Positions 55,936 to 64,000 of a stretch of 64,000 nt of DNA are shown one piece after another. Position numbers and translations under genes: made by a program. Source of the DNA: Mangrovimicrobium sp033283265. Its GTDB lineage: Bacteria; Pseudomonadota; Gammaproteobacteria; Pseudomonadales; Halieaceae. The stretch's first letter is position 1; the number at the start of each line of letters is the position of its first letter. The DNA lies in assembly GCA_033283265.1 (NCBI GenBank), contig JAWMQN010000001.1:310001-374000 (forward strand), given 5' to 3'. The notes under the pieces are model-generated. The model ran no database searches. It was not told the DNA's origin and was given only the letters and a program-made list of their open reading frames with translations.

Positions 55936-56958
55936 ATGTCAAAATTCCCTCGCCCTTTAACCGGCCGCTTGTTGCTAACGGCCCAGCTGCTGTGCTGCTG
56001 GACCTTTACCCACTCCTCCACGGCTAGCGCCGAGGAGCAAGCGCCTCTCACCACCGTTATCGCTCTCGGTACCCAGGGCGGGCCACAACCGAACCCCCAC
56101 CGCTCCCAGCCCGCGCACGCGGTGCAGGTCAATGGCGAGACCTACTTGATAGATGCCGGCAATGGGGTAGCGCGACAACTCACGGCGGTTGGGATAGCAG
56201 CCGATACGGTTAAGCGGGTATTTATCACCCACAACCACGATGATCACAATGCCGACCTGGGCACCCTGATGGGCTTGAGCTGGTCCCTGCACAACCGGGA
56301 TGACTACGAGGTGTTCGGCCCGGCCGGAACCCGGGACGTAGTCGACGGCTTCATGCAGTACTACGCGGTCAACGCGGCCATTCGCGACGAGGACTCTCCC
56401 CTGCCGCGTTTCGGGTCTTTTGCCGGCGATGTCGAGGTCCACAACATTGGCGATGCTGACACCGCCAAGGTCATATTCAAGGACGGCAACGTGGAGGTCT
56501 CGGCGATAGAGAACTGCCACTACCACCACGGTGATCCGGTTAGCACCGACGGTGGCATCGAGAAGAGTTACGCCTACCGTTTCGAGAGTAGAGATCGCAG
56601 CGTGGTTTTCAGCGGCGATACCGGGCCCTGCCCCCAACTGGTCGATTTCGCCCGGGGCGCCGATATCCTGGTTCACGAGGTCTTTAATACCGACCTGATG
56701 GCCGAGAATCTTCGCGCTAACGGCATGATGGCAGCACTGCCTGACGCACTGTTGAAGGCCATGCTGAGGAAATCCGAGCAGTACCACACCACGCCGGTAG
56801 AAGTCGGCAAGCTGGCGAGGGCGGCCGGTGTCGGTATGGTCCTGTTGACCCACGTGATGCCCGGCAGGGGCGGCGACCCGGATGAGGCTTACAGCGCGGG
56901 AGTGCTGGAGCAGTACCCGGGCAAGGTCATCGTCGCCAGGGACCTGGAGCGCTACTGA
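55936..56958 (+). CDS. Secreted metallo-beta-lactamase-fold hydrolase
   Basis: 340 residues with a probable signal peptide (residues 1-32, ending TASAEE). The metal motif is THNHDDHN at about residue 98, with further ligands in ENCHYHHGD, FSGDTGPCP and LTHVMPG, as in RNase-Z/arylsulfatase-like members of the fold. Export makes a nuclease role in RNA processing unlikely; it may act on a small ester in the periplasm. Substrate unknown. It is a single gene, followed by a 283-nt gap before the Amt fusion. Confidence 0.85.
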   Translation: MSKFPRPLTGRLLLTAQLLCCWTFTHSSTASAEEQAPLTTVIALGTQGGPQPNPHRSQPAHAVQVNGETYLIDAGNGVARQLTAVGIAADTVKRVFITHNHDDHNADLGTLMGLSWSLHNRDDYEVFGPAGTRDVVDGFMQYYAVNAAIRDEDSPLPRFGSFAGDVEVHNIGDADTAKVIFKDGNVEVSAIENCHYHHGDPVSTDGGIEKSYAYRFESRDRSVVFSGDTGPCPQLVDFARGADILVHEVFNTDLMAENLRANGMMAALPDALLKAMLRKSEQYHTTPVEVGKLARAAGVGMVLLTHVMPGRGGDPDEAYSAGVLEQYPGKVIVARDLERY

Positions 56959-57150
56959 AGGTCCCTGGCCTGTCGATGGATGAGGTAGTACGGCGGCGGG
57001 CGCCGCTGCCGCCCGGCTGTCGCTGGCCTGGAGTGTCCAGGCACCCCGCCTGCGGCTGAAAATATCCCGATCCCGCCCAAAAGTGTGATCCCGTCGCCAA
57101 TCGCGCGCGGAACCCGTTCGCCGCCCCTTCCGCACCCCGCCGTGCCCGTG

Positions 57151-57156
57151 TATAAC
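57151..57156 (+). promoter_or_regulatory. Candidate -10 box of the Amt-GGDEF-EAL gene
   Basis: TATAAC preceded by TG, about 85 nt before the ATG; the -35 (TTCCGC, 17 nt upstream) is poor. I looked for a sigma-54 site of the GG-N10-GC form, expected for nitrogen control, and did not find a convincing one. Confidence 0.3.
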
Positions 57157-57241
57157 ATTTGTTCATCGCACCCGCTCAACAGAAGTGGGGCGCAAGCACA
57201 CTTGTCTCGCCCGTATTGTCACAAACAGCGAACCCGAAGCG

Positions 57242-60200
57242 ATGAGTGACAAGACCACACTGGATATTCTCTGGGTCCTCCTGGCCTCAGTGCTCGTCCT
57301 GCTGATGCAGGGTGGATTCCTCTGCCTCGAGAGTGGCATTACCCGGACCAAAAACTCCATCAACGTGGCGTTGAAGAACGCCGTCGATCTGGCCGTTGTC
57401 TGGGTCGTATTCTGGCTGTTCAGTTTCGGGCTGATGTTTGGCTTCAGCGAGACCGGATTGATAGGAACCAACCTGTTCGCCCCGGATCTTGGCCAGGGCG
57501 ATACCTGGCTGAGTACCTTCTTCCTCTTCCAGGTCATGTTTTGCGCCACCGCGGCCACCATCGTTTCGGGCGCCGTGGCCGAACGCATGCGTTTTCGCGC
57601 CTATATCCTGATTGCCATCCTGGTGGCGGGGCTGATCTATCCGGTATTCGGCCACTGGGCCTGGGGTGGCGCCTTCAGCACGGGCGCCGGTTGGCTCCAG
57701 GAGCGCGGCTTCGTGGATTTTGCCGGCTCCACTGTCGTTCACAGCGTCGGCGGCTGGGTCGCCCTCGCGGGGATAATCTGTATCGGGCCGCGAATCGGGC
57801 GGTTTGCCCCGGGCCCGGTGAGTATTCCCGCGTCCAACCTGCCGATAGCGATGCTCGGTGTCATACTTTTCTTTGTCGGCTGGGTCGGCTTCAACGGCGG
57901 CAGCACTCTTGCATTCAATGGCGATGTGCCCGGCATCGTGGCCAATACCCTGCTTTCCGGCGTCGTCGGAATGTTGGTCGGTTACCTGCTGCGCCGGCTC
58001 TCGCCCAATACGGAAGCAGTCGAGGCTTCACTCAATGGCGCCCTTGCCGGCCTGGTAGCGATCACCGCGGGCTGCCACGCAGTGTCCAGCGGCGGCGCGG
58101 TCCTGACCGGGGCCGGCGGAGCCGTCGCCATGCTGCTTACTGACAGGGTCATGATGCAGTACCGCCTCGACGATGCAGTCGGTGCGGTACCCGTTCATCT
58201 CGGGGCCGGCATCTGGGGCTCACTGGCGGTCGCGCTGTTTGGCGACCTGGACGCCATTGGCACGGGCCTGACGCGCAGCCAGCAGGTGCTGGTCCAGTTC
58301 GAGGGTATTGTGGTCTGCGCACTGTGGAGTTTCTGCATCGGCTACCTCGCATTGCGCCTGCTCTCACACTTGATCCAATTGCGGGTGTCCGCCGAGGACG
58401 AGGAGCAGGGCCTGAATGTCTCCGAACACGGGGCCCATACCTACCTTTCCGATCTGCTGGGCTGCATCGAGGAGCAGCAGCGCAGTGCCGACCTGAGCCT
58501 GCGCGCCCCGGAGGAGCCATTTACCGAGATCGGCCAGATTGCCGCCAGTTACAACCGCCTGATGGGCGCGCTGCAATCGGCGACCAACAAGACCGCGGAG
58601 ATCGTCCGCCAGGTTCGCGACGGGATCTTTACCTTCGACGAGCACGGCGTGCTGACCAGCCTGAATCCCGGCGCCGAGAAACTCCTCAGCGTGGAGGCCG
58701 GCGCTGTCGTCGGGCGTCGCGCAATGGACGTGTTCGAGCTCGCCCGCTTTGAAATCCAGCTCGAGGGCGCCCGGCGCCCCGCCCCCTCCGCCCCCCTGCA
58801 GGCCATAGAGCACTGTGAGTTCGTGCGTGAGGAGGTCGGCGGCAAGCGCACCGTGCTCGAGTTCCAGGCCAACCACGGTGGTGTCGCCGGGGGTGGCGAT
58901 TACACGGCGACACTGCGTGATGTCTCCGAGCAGCGCCGGGCGGAAGAGCGGCTGTTCGAGGAAAAGGAGCAGGCCCAGGTGACGTTGGCGTCACTCGGCG
59001 AGGCGGTGATCACGGCGAATGCGCAGGATGAAATTCTCTACATCAACCCGGTGGCGGTCGACCTGGTCGGCCTCAGTGAAAACCAGGCGGTGGGACGCAA
59101 GCTGGCGGAGGCGTTCTCGCTCTACGAGGAGAAGGAGGACAAACCTGTCCTTCTCGGGCTCTCCGCCCTCGGCCAGGAAGGGACCCGGATTCACCGCCAC
59201 GATTCACTGGAACTGCAGCGCAAGGACGGCAGGAAGATTTCCATCAAGCTGACCGCCGCCCCGATCCGTGACCGGCAGAGCAGGATGATCGGCACCGTGC
59301 TGGTTTTCCAGGACATCTCCACCGCCCGCGCCCTCGAGCGCACCCTTTCCTACCAGGCTTCCCACGATGCCATCACCGGCCTGTTCAACCGGCGCGAGTT
59401 CGAAAACCGGCTGCTGACGCTGATCAACAACACCGTCGAGGCCGGGCAACACCATGTCATCTGCTACGCCGATCTCGACCAGTTCAAGATCGTCAACGAT
59501 ACCTGCGGTCACCACGCCGGCGACGAACTGCTGCGGCAACTCGGCGTGTTGCTCGGCGACAGCGTTCGCGGCAGCGACACCCTGGCCAGGCTTGGGGGCG
59601 ATGAGTTCGGCATCCTGCTGCACGACTGCTCGATCGATCGCGGCAGGCAGATTGCCGATGAAATCCGCCGGCGTATCGAGGAGTTCCGCTTCAGCTGGCA
59701 GGGCAGGACATTCGCCGTGGGGGTCAGTATCGGCATCGCCGGCTTCACCCGGGAAAACCGCAACGCGGCGGAGTTGATGTCCATGGCCGACGCCGCCTGC
59801 TACACGGCCAAGGACGGTGGGCGCAACCGCGTGCAACTGCACCAGGAGGGGGATGAGCAGGTTGCGGAGCGCCGCGGGCAGATGGCCTGGGCCTCGCGCA
59901 TTCGCGAGGCCATCGACGGCGACCGCTTCAGGCTGTTCTGCCAGCCGATTGTCGCCACCTGTGACGCCGAGCAGGTCGACCACTACGAAGTATTCGTGCG
60001 CATGCTGGGCGACGCGGGTGAACAGGTAATGCCCGGCGCGTTCATCCCGGCTGCCGAGCGCTACGGACATATGAGCAGTATCGACCAGTGGGTGGTGCGC
60101 AACATGCTCGCCTGGATGGGTGACGCCAAAGCGCAGGACAGTGCCTTCTCGATCAACCTGTCCGGCGCGTCGCTGGATAACCGCGAGTTGCTTGGCGATA

Positions 60201-60640
60201 TCAAGCGGGGATTCCGCGACTTCCGGGTGAACCCGGAGCAGATCTGCTTCGAGATCACCGAGACCGCGGCGATCGCCGATTTCTCCCGCGCCCTGCAGTT
60301 CATCGAGGAACTGAAGGCGCTGGGCTGCCGCTTCTCCCTCGACGATTTCGGCAGCGGCCTGTCCTCCTTCGGCTACCTCAAGTCGCTGCCGGTGGATTTC
60401 ATCAAGATCGACGGCATGTTCGTCAGGGATATCCTCACCGACCCCTTCGACGACGCGATGGTGCAGTCGATCAACCGGATCGGCCAGCTCATGGGCCTGA
60501 AGACCGTGGCCGAGTTCGTCGAGAGCGAGGCGATCTTCGCCCGCCTGCGCGAAATCGGTGTCGACCTGTGCCAGGGCTACTATATCGGTGCGCCGAGACC
60601 GCTCGAGGATCACGCCGACGCCCGCCTCTGGCCCCGTTGA
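57242..60640 (+). CDS. Ammonium transporter-PAS-PAS-GGDEF-EAL fusion protein
   Basis: 1132 residues. Residues 1 to about 385 are an Amt/Rh ammonium channel: about 11 spans, the two pore histidines in GSTVVHSVGGWVAL and VPVHLGAGIWGS, and the gate region MFCATAATIVSGAVAERM. Two PAS-like domains follow (about 450-560 and 577-695). Then come a GGDEF domain (about 703-870) with intact GGDEF and an RGSD inhibitory site five residues before it, and an EAL domain (about 883-1130). In the latter the signature is EVF in place of EAL, but ITETAA, DDFGSG, KIDG and QGYYIG remain, so activity is plausible. The start is ATG 57242. The protein probably links external ammonium to c-di-GMP. No glnK gene is next to it. 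Confidence 0.92.
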   Translation: MSDKTTLDILWVLLASVLVLLMQGGFLCLESGITRTKNSINVALKNAVDLAVVWVVFWLFSFGLMFGFSETGLIGTNLFAPDLGQGDTWLSTFFLFQVMFCATAATIVSGAVAERMRFRAYILIAILVAGLIYPVFGHWAWGGAFSTGAGWLQERGFVDFAGSTVVHSVGGWVALAGIICIGPRIGRFAPGPVSIPASNLPIAMLGVILFFVGWVGFNGGSTLAFNGDVPGIVANTLLSGVVGMLVGYLLRRLSPNTEAVEASLNGALAGLVAITAGCHAVSSGGAVLTGAGGAVAMLLTDRVMMQYRLDDAVGAVPVHLGAGIWGSLAVALFGDLDAIGTGLTRSQQVLVQFEGIVVCALWSFCIGYLALRLLSHLIQLRVSAEDEEQGLNVSEHGAHTYLSDLLGCIEEQQRSADLSLRAPEEPFTEIGQIAASYNRLMGALQSATNKTAEIVRQVRDGIFTFDEHGVLTSLNPGAEKLLSVEAGAVVGRRAMDVFELARFEIQLEGARRPAPSAPLQAIEHCEFVREEVGGKRTVLEFQANHGGVAGGGDYTATLRDVSEQRRAEERLFEEKEQAQVTLASLGEAVITANAQDEILYINPVAVDLVGLSENQAVGRKLAEAFSLYEEKEDKPVLLGLSALGQEGTRIHRHDSLELQRKDGRKISIKLTAAPIRDRQSRMIGTVLVFQDISTARALERTLSYQASHDAITGLFNRREFENRLLTLINNTVEAGQHHVICYADLDQFKIVNDTCGHHAGDELLRQLGVLLGDSVRGSDTLARLGGDEFGILLHDCSIDRGRQIADEIRRRIEEFRFSWQGRTFAVGVSIGIAGFTRENRNAAELMSMADAACYTAKDGGRNRVQLHQEGDEQVAERRGQMAWASRIREAIDGDRFRLFCQPIVATCDAEQVDHYEVFVRMLGDAGEQVMPGAFIPAAERYGHMSSIDQWVVRNMLAWMGDAKAQDSAFSINLSGASLDNRELLGDIKRGFRDFRVNPEQICFEITETAAIADFSRALQFIEELKALGCRFSLDDFGSGLSSFGYLKSLPVDFIKIDGMFVRDILTDPFDDAMVQSINRIGQLMGLKTVAEFVESEAIFARLREIGVDLCQGYYIGAPRPLEDHADARLWPR

Positions 60641-60744
60641 GGCGGTGACAGTCGCCTCCGGTTTAACTTGAAATTGAACCCCCAGCCCTTATTATCTGTC
60701 CCAGTTATGTACGCGATACCGCGCAACCTATGACGGAGAAGTCA

Positions 60745-61419
60745 ATGCAAGAGAAGAGTTTGTACAACATGCACAGCACCGGCATGGAAGGTGTGCTGGC
60801 GACCAACAAGGTGCTCAAGAACACCTATATGTTGCTCGGCATGACCCTTGCCTTCAGCGCTCTGTGTGCCGGTATGTCCATGGCAATGGGCCTGTCCCAC
60901 ATTGCCGGACTGGTTCTCAGCCTGGTGGGGTTCGGGCTGCTGTTCGTCGTGCACAAGATGGCGGACACCAGCAAGGGCCTGTGGGCAATCTTCGCCTTCA
61001 CCGGCGTCATGGGCGCCGCAATTGGCCCCATGCTCAATGCCTACCTCGCCATGCCCGGCGGCCCCGCGCTGGTCATGCAGGCGCTCGGCGGCACTGCCAT
61101 CGTATTCTTCGGCCTGTCCGCCTACGCGCTCACCACCCGCAAGGACTTCTCCTACATGGGCGGCTTCCTGATGGTCGGCCTGCTGGTCGCGGTGGTGGCC
61201 TCGATCGCCAATATCTTCCTGGCGATCCCGGCGGTCTCCCTGGCCATCTCGGCCGCGGTAGTGATGATCATGTCCGGCCTGATCCTGTTCGACACCAGCC
61301 GCATCATCCACGGCGGTGAGACCAACTACATCCGCGCGACCGTGTCGCTGTACCTGAACATCTACAACCTGTTCATCCACATGCTGCACCTGTTGACCGC
61401 CCTGAGTGGTGATGACTGA
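60745..61419 (+). CDS. yccA: YccA family Bax-inhibitor-1-like membrane protein
   Basis: 224-residue protein with seven hydrophobic spans, related to E. coli YccA, which modulates FtsH proteolysis. The start at 60745 has GGAG 6 nt upstream; the ATG at 60730 has none. The segment ATNKVLKNTYMLLGMTLAFSA matches the family N-terminus (ATNKVLKNTYMLLGMTL then AFSA) and IYNLFIHMLHLLTALSG the end. First gene before tusDCB; a terminator separates them. Confidence 0.92.
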   Translation: MQEKSLYNMHSTGMEGVLATNKVLKNTYMLLGMTLAFSALCAGMSMAMGLSHIAGLVLSLVGFGLLFVVHKMADTSKGLWAIFAFTGVMGAAIGPMLNAYLAMPGGPALVMQALGGTAIVFFGLSAYALTTRKDFSYMGGFLMVGLLVAVVASIANIFLAIPAVSLAISAAVVMIMSGLILFDTSRIIHGGETNYIRATVSLYLNIYNLFIHMLHLLTALSGDD

Positions 61420-61437
61420 TAGCCCTCAGCGGCCAAT

Positions 61438-61466
61438 AAAACCCCGGTTGAGTCCGGGGTTTTTTG
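61438..61466 (+). terminator. Intrinsic terminator after yccA
   Basis: ACCCCGG/CCGGGGT stem with a TTGAGT loop, A-run before and six T after. Confidence 0.9.
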
Positions 61467-61482
61467 TTTTGGGGGCCGACGC

Positions 61483-61875
61483 GTGAAATATACCCTGCTG
61501 GTGCTGGGCGCTCCTGTATCCGGCCACGCCTCGCGCACCGCGTTGCGCTTCGCCGAGGCCGCGATCAAGCGCGGCAACCATATCAACCGTGCGTTCTTTC
61601 TCGACGACGGCACCGCGACCGGCAACGCCAACGCGGTACTGCCGCAGGATGAAACCGACCTCACCGCGGCCTGGCGTGAGCTCGCGGTGAACCACGACGT
61701 CGAGCTGGTATTGTGTATTTCCTCCGCGCTCAAGCGCGGTATGCTCGATACGGGCGAGGCCGCGCGCTACGAAAGAGCTGGCGTCACCATCATGGAAGAT
61801 TTCGAGATCAGCGGGCTCGGCCAGCTGATCGACGCCGCGGATACCGCGGACCGCCTGCTGACTTTCGGGGGCTGA
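61483..61875 (+). CDS. tusD: Sulfurtransferase TusD
   Basis: 130 residues, DsrE-like. Part of the relay that brings sulfur from IscS-TusA to MnmA for 2-thiouridine at tRNA position 34. The sulfur-carrying Cys is in LVLCISSALKRGM (near residue 78). The start is GTG with GGGGG upstream. First gene of the tus operon. Confidence 0.93.
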   Translation: MKYTLLVLGAPVSGHASRTALRFAEAAIKRGNHINRAFFLDDGTATGNANAVLPQDETDLTAAWRELAVNHDVELVLCISSALKRGMLDTGEAARYERAGVTIMEDFEISGLGQLIDAADTADRLLTFGG

Positions 61876-61876
61876 G

Positions 61877-62245
61877 ATGACCGATTCCCGACGCAAGAAC
61901 CTCGTCCTGCTGCGCGGATCACCCTACGGCAGCAGCCTGGCCCGGGCAGCCGTCGACCTGTCCCTGGCGATGGGGGCCTTCGAGCAGGACGTGCAGTTGC
62001 TGTTCCTCGGCGACGGCGTACTGCAACTGCTGAAAGGCCAGCAGGCCGATGCCATCGGCCTCAAGGCCGTGGGCAAAATGCTCGCCTCGCTGCCGCTCTA
62101 CGACATCGAGTCGGTGTATGTCGACTCGGAGGCCCTGCGCCGCCACGGCCTGGGCGAGGCCGACCTGGTGCTGCCGGTGCGCCCGCTCGACGCACAGGGT
62201 ATACAATCGCTGATGTCAGGCTGCGACCACATACTGAGTTGCTAA
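61877..62245 (+). CDS. tusC: Sulfur relay protein TusC
   Basis: 122 residues, DsrF-like. Forms the TusBCD hexamer with its neighbours. Begins MTDSRRKNLVLLRGSPYGSS (first 20 residues) and has a DsrE fold without a catalytic Cys. It starts 1 nt after tusD, so translation is coupled. Confidence 0.93.
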   Translation: MTDSRRKNLVLLRGSPYGSSLARAAVDLSLAMGAFEQDVQLLFLGDGVLQLLKGQQADAIGLKAVGKMLASLPLYDIESVYVDSEALRRHGLGEADLVLPVRPLDAQGIQSLMSGCDHILSC

Positions 62246-62246
62246 C

Positions 62247-62537
62247 GTGCTGCTACATACCCTCAACGCCCTGCCCTCCAGCGCCGCTTTCGCGCAATGC
62301 CTGCGCCTGGCGACGGCCGAAGACTGTATCCTGCTGTTGGGCGACGGCGTCTACGCCGCGCTGGAACACAGTGCGGGCTGGCGCGCGCTGACGAACTCCC
62401 CGGCCCGGCTGTGCATCCTCGAACAGGACATGCTGGCGGCCGGAATTGGCGCGCCTGACGCCAGGCTCGAGTGCGTGGGCTACGACGGCTTTGTCGCCCT
62501 GAGCGAAGTTTTTCCGCGCCAGGTGGCGTGGTACTGA
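62247..62537 (+). CDS. tusB: Sulfur relay protein TusB
   Basis: 96 residues, DsrH-like. The family pattern MLLHTLNALPSS, ILLLGDGVYAALE and the end QVAWY are present. GTG start, 1 nt after tusC. Structural member of TusBCD. Confidence 0.92.
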   Translation: MLLHTLNALPSSAAFAQCLRLATAEDCILLLGDGVYAALEHSAGWRALTNSPARLCILEQDMLAAGIGAPDARLECVGYDGFVALSEVFPRQVAWY

Positions 62538-62544
62538 CGCGGCC

Positions 62545-62862
62545 GTGCTGGACCCGGACGCGTTCGACAAAGAGGGTTTCCTGCGCGAGCTGGATCAGTG
62601 GACCCCGGCCGTCGCCGAGCAGATCGCCGCCGCCGAGGGGCTGGTACTGGCGGATGCACACTGGGAAGTGATCGACTTGCTGCGGGACTATTATTCCCGC
62701 TTCGACAGCTCCCCGGCGATGCGACCTCTGGTAAAATACTGTGCCTTGAACCTCGGGCCGGACAAGGGCAAGAGCCTCTACCTGCTCAGCCTGTTCCCCG
62801 GCTCCCCGGCCAGGATCGCCAGCAAGATTGCCGGTCTGCCGAAACCCGACAACTGCCTCTGA
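62545..62862 (+). CDS. tusE: Sulfurtransferase TusE (DsrC-like)
   Basis: 105 residues. Accepts sulfur from TusD and passes it to MnmA. The penultimate Cys on the flexible C-terminus (PKPDNCL) is the active residue. GTG start, 7 nt after tusB. TusE is in the same operon here, whereas E. coli has it elsewhere. Confidence 0.93.
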   Translation: MLDPDAFDKEGFLRELDQWTPAVAEQIAAAEGLVLADAHWEVIDLLRDYYSRFDSSPAMRPLVKYCALNLGPDKGKSLYLLSLFPGSPARIASKIAGLPKPDNCL

Positions 62863-62869
62863 GTCCGCT

Positions 62870-63889
62870 GTGAACAAACCGCTGTCATTCCAGATTCCCG
62901 CCACCGAGCACCCCTTTGCACCTTACGTGCGTGTACTCGGCAAGGGCAAGACCGGTAGCCGCTCGCTGTCTCGCGAGGAGGCGTCGACGGCCTTTGGCAT
63001 GATCCTGCGCGGTGAAGTGGAGCCGCTGCAGCTCGGCGCCTTCCTCATGCTGCTGCGGGTGAAGGAGGAAACCGGCGAGGAACTGGCCGGTTTTGTCGAC
63101 GCCTGCAGGGCGGAGATGACCCAGCCTCCGGCCGGCCTGCGGGTCGATCTCGACTGGTCGAGCTACGCCGGCAAGAAGCATCACCACCCCTGGTATCTGC
63201 TCGCGCTGGCCCTGCTGGCACAGGCGGGCTATCGCGTACTGGTCCACGGCTGTGACGGCCACACCCTCGGCCGCCTGTATACCGAGGACGCCATGCGCCA
63301 GCTCGGCATGCCGGTGGCTGGCGACTGGGAGGAAGTGTCACGGCAACTGGACGCGCAGCGGCTGAGCTACCTCCCCCTGCGCGCGTTCTGCCAGCCACTG
63401 CACGAGCTCGTGCAATTGCGCCCTCTGCTGGGCCTGCGTTCCCCGGTAAATACGCTGACCCGGATGCTCAATCCGCTGGCGGCACCGGCCAGCATCCAGA
63501 GTATTTTCCACCCGGCCTACGGCACCCTGCACCAGGACGCCGATCGCCTGCTCGGCCAGGCGCGCTCGCTGGTATTCAAGGGCGAGAGCGGTGAGGTGGA
63601 AATCAAGCCCCACGCCGACACCCGCCTGCAATTGCTGCGCGACGGCGAAAGCAGCGAGGTGGTCCTGCCCCGCACCATCGGTGAACGGGTGGCCGATGTG
63701 CCCGCAGTGGAGGTCATTCCGCTGCGCCAGCTGTGGCGCGGAGAATCCGCCGATGGCTACGGCCTCGACGCCGTGCTCGCCACCACCACCGCGGCGCTGT
63801 TCAGCCTGGACTTTTCCGCGGACCTCGCCGCCTGCACAGGGCGCGCTCGCGAACTGTGGGAGGCGCGCGACCGGGCGCGGTTCGCCTGA
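62870..63889 (+). CDS. ybiB: YbiB/TrpD2-like nucleic-acid-binding protein
   Basis: 339 residues, related to anthranilate phosphoribosyltransferase, but lacking the TrpD catalytic glycine motif at the start (GSRSLSREEASTAFGMIL in its place). E. coli YbiB binds DNA non-specifically. GTG 62870 is chosen (reads VNKPLSFQIPATEHPF), 7 nt after tusE. The start codon has a weak ribosome site. Its stop overlaps the trmA start by 1 nt (TGATG). Confidence 0.85.
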   Translation: MNKPLSFQIPATEHPFAPYVRVLGKGKTGSRSLSREEASTAFGMILRGEVEPLQLGAFLMLLRVKEETGEELAGFVDACRAEMTQPPAGLRVDLDWSSYAGKKHHHPWYLLALALLAQAGYRVLVHGCDGHTLGRLYTEDAMRQLGMPVAGDWEEVSRQLDAQRLSYLPLRAFCQPLHELVQLRPLLGLRSPVNTLTRMLNPLAAPASIQSIFHPAYGTLHQDADRLLGQARSLVFKGESGEVEIKPHADTRLQLLRDGESSEVVLPRTIGERVADVPAVEVIPLRQLWRGESADGYGLDAVLATTTAALFSLDFSADLAACTGRARELWEARDRARFA

Positions 63890-64000
63890 TGCCCCTCTCC
63901 AGGGTCCAACCCGGGCAGTACAGCGCACTGCTCGCGGACAAAGCCGCCGCGACGCAGCAGCTGCTGGCGCCCTTTGCGGTACCCGAGGCAGAGGTTTTCG
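63889..64000 (+). CDS. trmA: tRNA (uracil-54-C5)-methyltransferase TrmA (3' end outside window)
   Basis: Only the first 37 residues are visible. They read YSALLADKAAATQQLLAPF and then EAEVF, closely matching the E. coli TrmA N-terminus (YEAQLAEK...APF...PEVF). TrmA makes m5U54 in all tRNAs. It is translated from the ybiB overlap, so it belongs to the tus operon. The catalytic part lies beyond the edge. Confidence 0.8.
   Translation, partial: MPLSRVQPGQYSALLADKAAATQQLLAPFAVPEAEVF

Noticed and set aside
57000..57241. Sigma-54 promoter before the Amt fusion
   Set aside because: No GG-N10-GC pair with the expected neighbouring bases was found.

Overview
The window is a 64 kb stretch of a GC-rich (about 60%) gammaproteobacterial chromosome made almost entirely of core genes. 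Several gene orders are typical of the class: tRNA-Leu/tig-clpP-clpX-lon-hupB-ppiD; yceD-rpmF-fabD-fabG-acpP-fabF-pabC-mltG-tmk-holB-pilZ; gloB divergent from yafS-rnhA-dnaQ; yccA-tusDCB-tusE-ybiB-trmA. NhaB, an ETF/ETF-QO pair, an AddAB-like nuclease and long marine-type proteins suggest a marine relative of Pseudomonas, perhaps Cellvibrionales/Halieaceae. That placement is inference from gene order and style, not from a search.

Layout. 1-5.6 kb: the 3' end of a membrane Ser/Thr kinase with TPR repeats, an orphan small protein, SohB protease and NhaB antiporter. 5.7-10 kb: dnaQ, rnhA, yafS, gloB, mltD. 10-18 kb: a three-gene operon (AddB-like, AddA-like, CobB), then DAHP synthase. 18-18.4 kb: a repeat block with two long perfect inverted repeats. 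18.4-26.8 kb: nfuA (with an IscR-like dyad), metH, DUF2970, a 40-residue membrane protein, sulfite reductase with DUF934, and a CPA2 antiporter. 26.8-30.4 kb: etfBA divergent from ETF-QO. 30.5-40.9 kb: DUF1285, serA, ppiD, hupB, lon, clpX, clpP, tig, tRNA-Leu. 40.9-41.3 kb: an AT-rich interval with an orphan intrinsic terminator (candidate sRNA). 41.3-49.6 kb: the fatty-acid/cell-division cluster, which here lacks plsX and fabH. 49.7-55.3 kb: yceF-type maf, a HAD phosphatase, rluC and rne with a long leader. 55.4-60.6 kb: tRNA-Ser, a secreted metallo-beta-lactamase-fold protein and a large Amt-PAS-PAS-GGDEF-EAL fusion. 60.7-64 kb: yccA, the tus sulfur relay, ybiB and the start of trmA.

Functional themes are protein quality control (Lon, ClpXP, trigger factor, PpiD, SohB), DNA replication and repair (DnaQ, RnhA, HolB, AddAB-like, HU), RNA maturation (RNase E, RluC, Tus, TrmA), fatty-acid synthesis and electron transfer, and sulfur/methionine metabolism.

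The most unusual gene is the ammonium-transporter/c-di-GMP fusion at 57242-60640. Other points worth a look are a predicted leaderless yceD transcript from a near-consensus promoter, an mltD whose lipoprotein signal has no ATG/GTG/TTG start, the orphan terminator at 41244-41268, and the paired inverted repeats at 18.0-18.35 kb. No phage, IS element, CRISPR array or integrase was seen.
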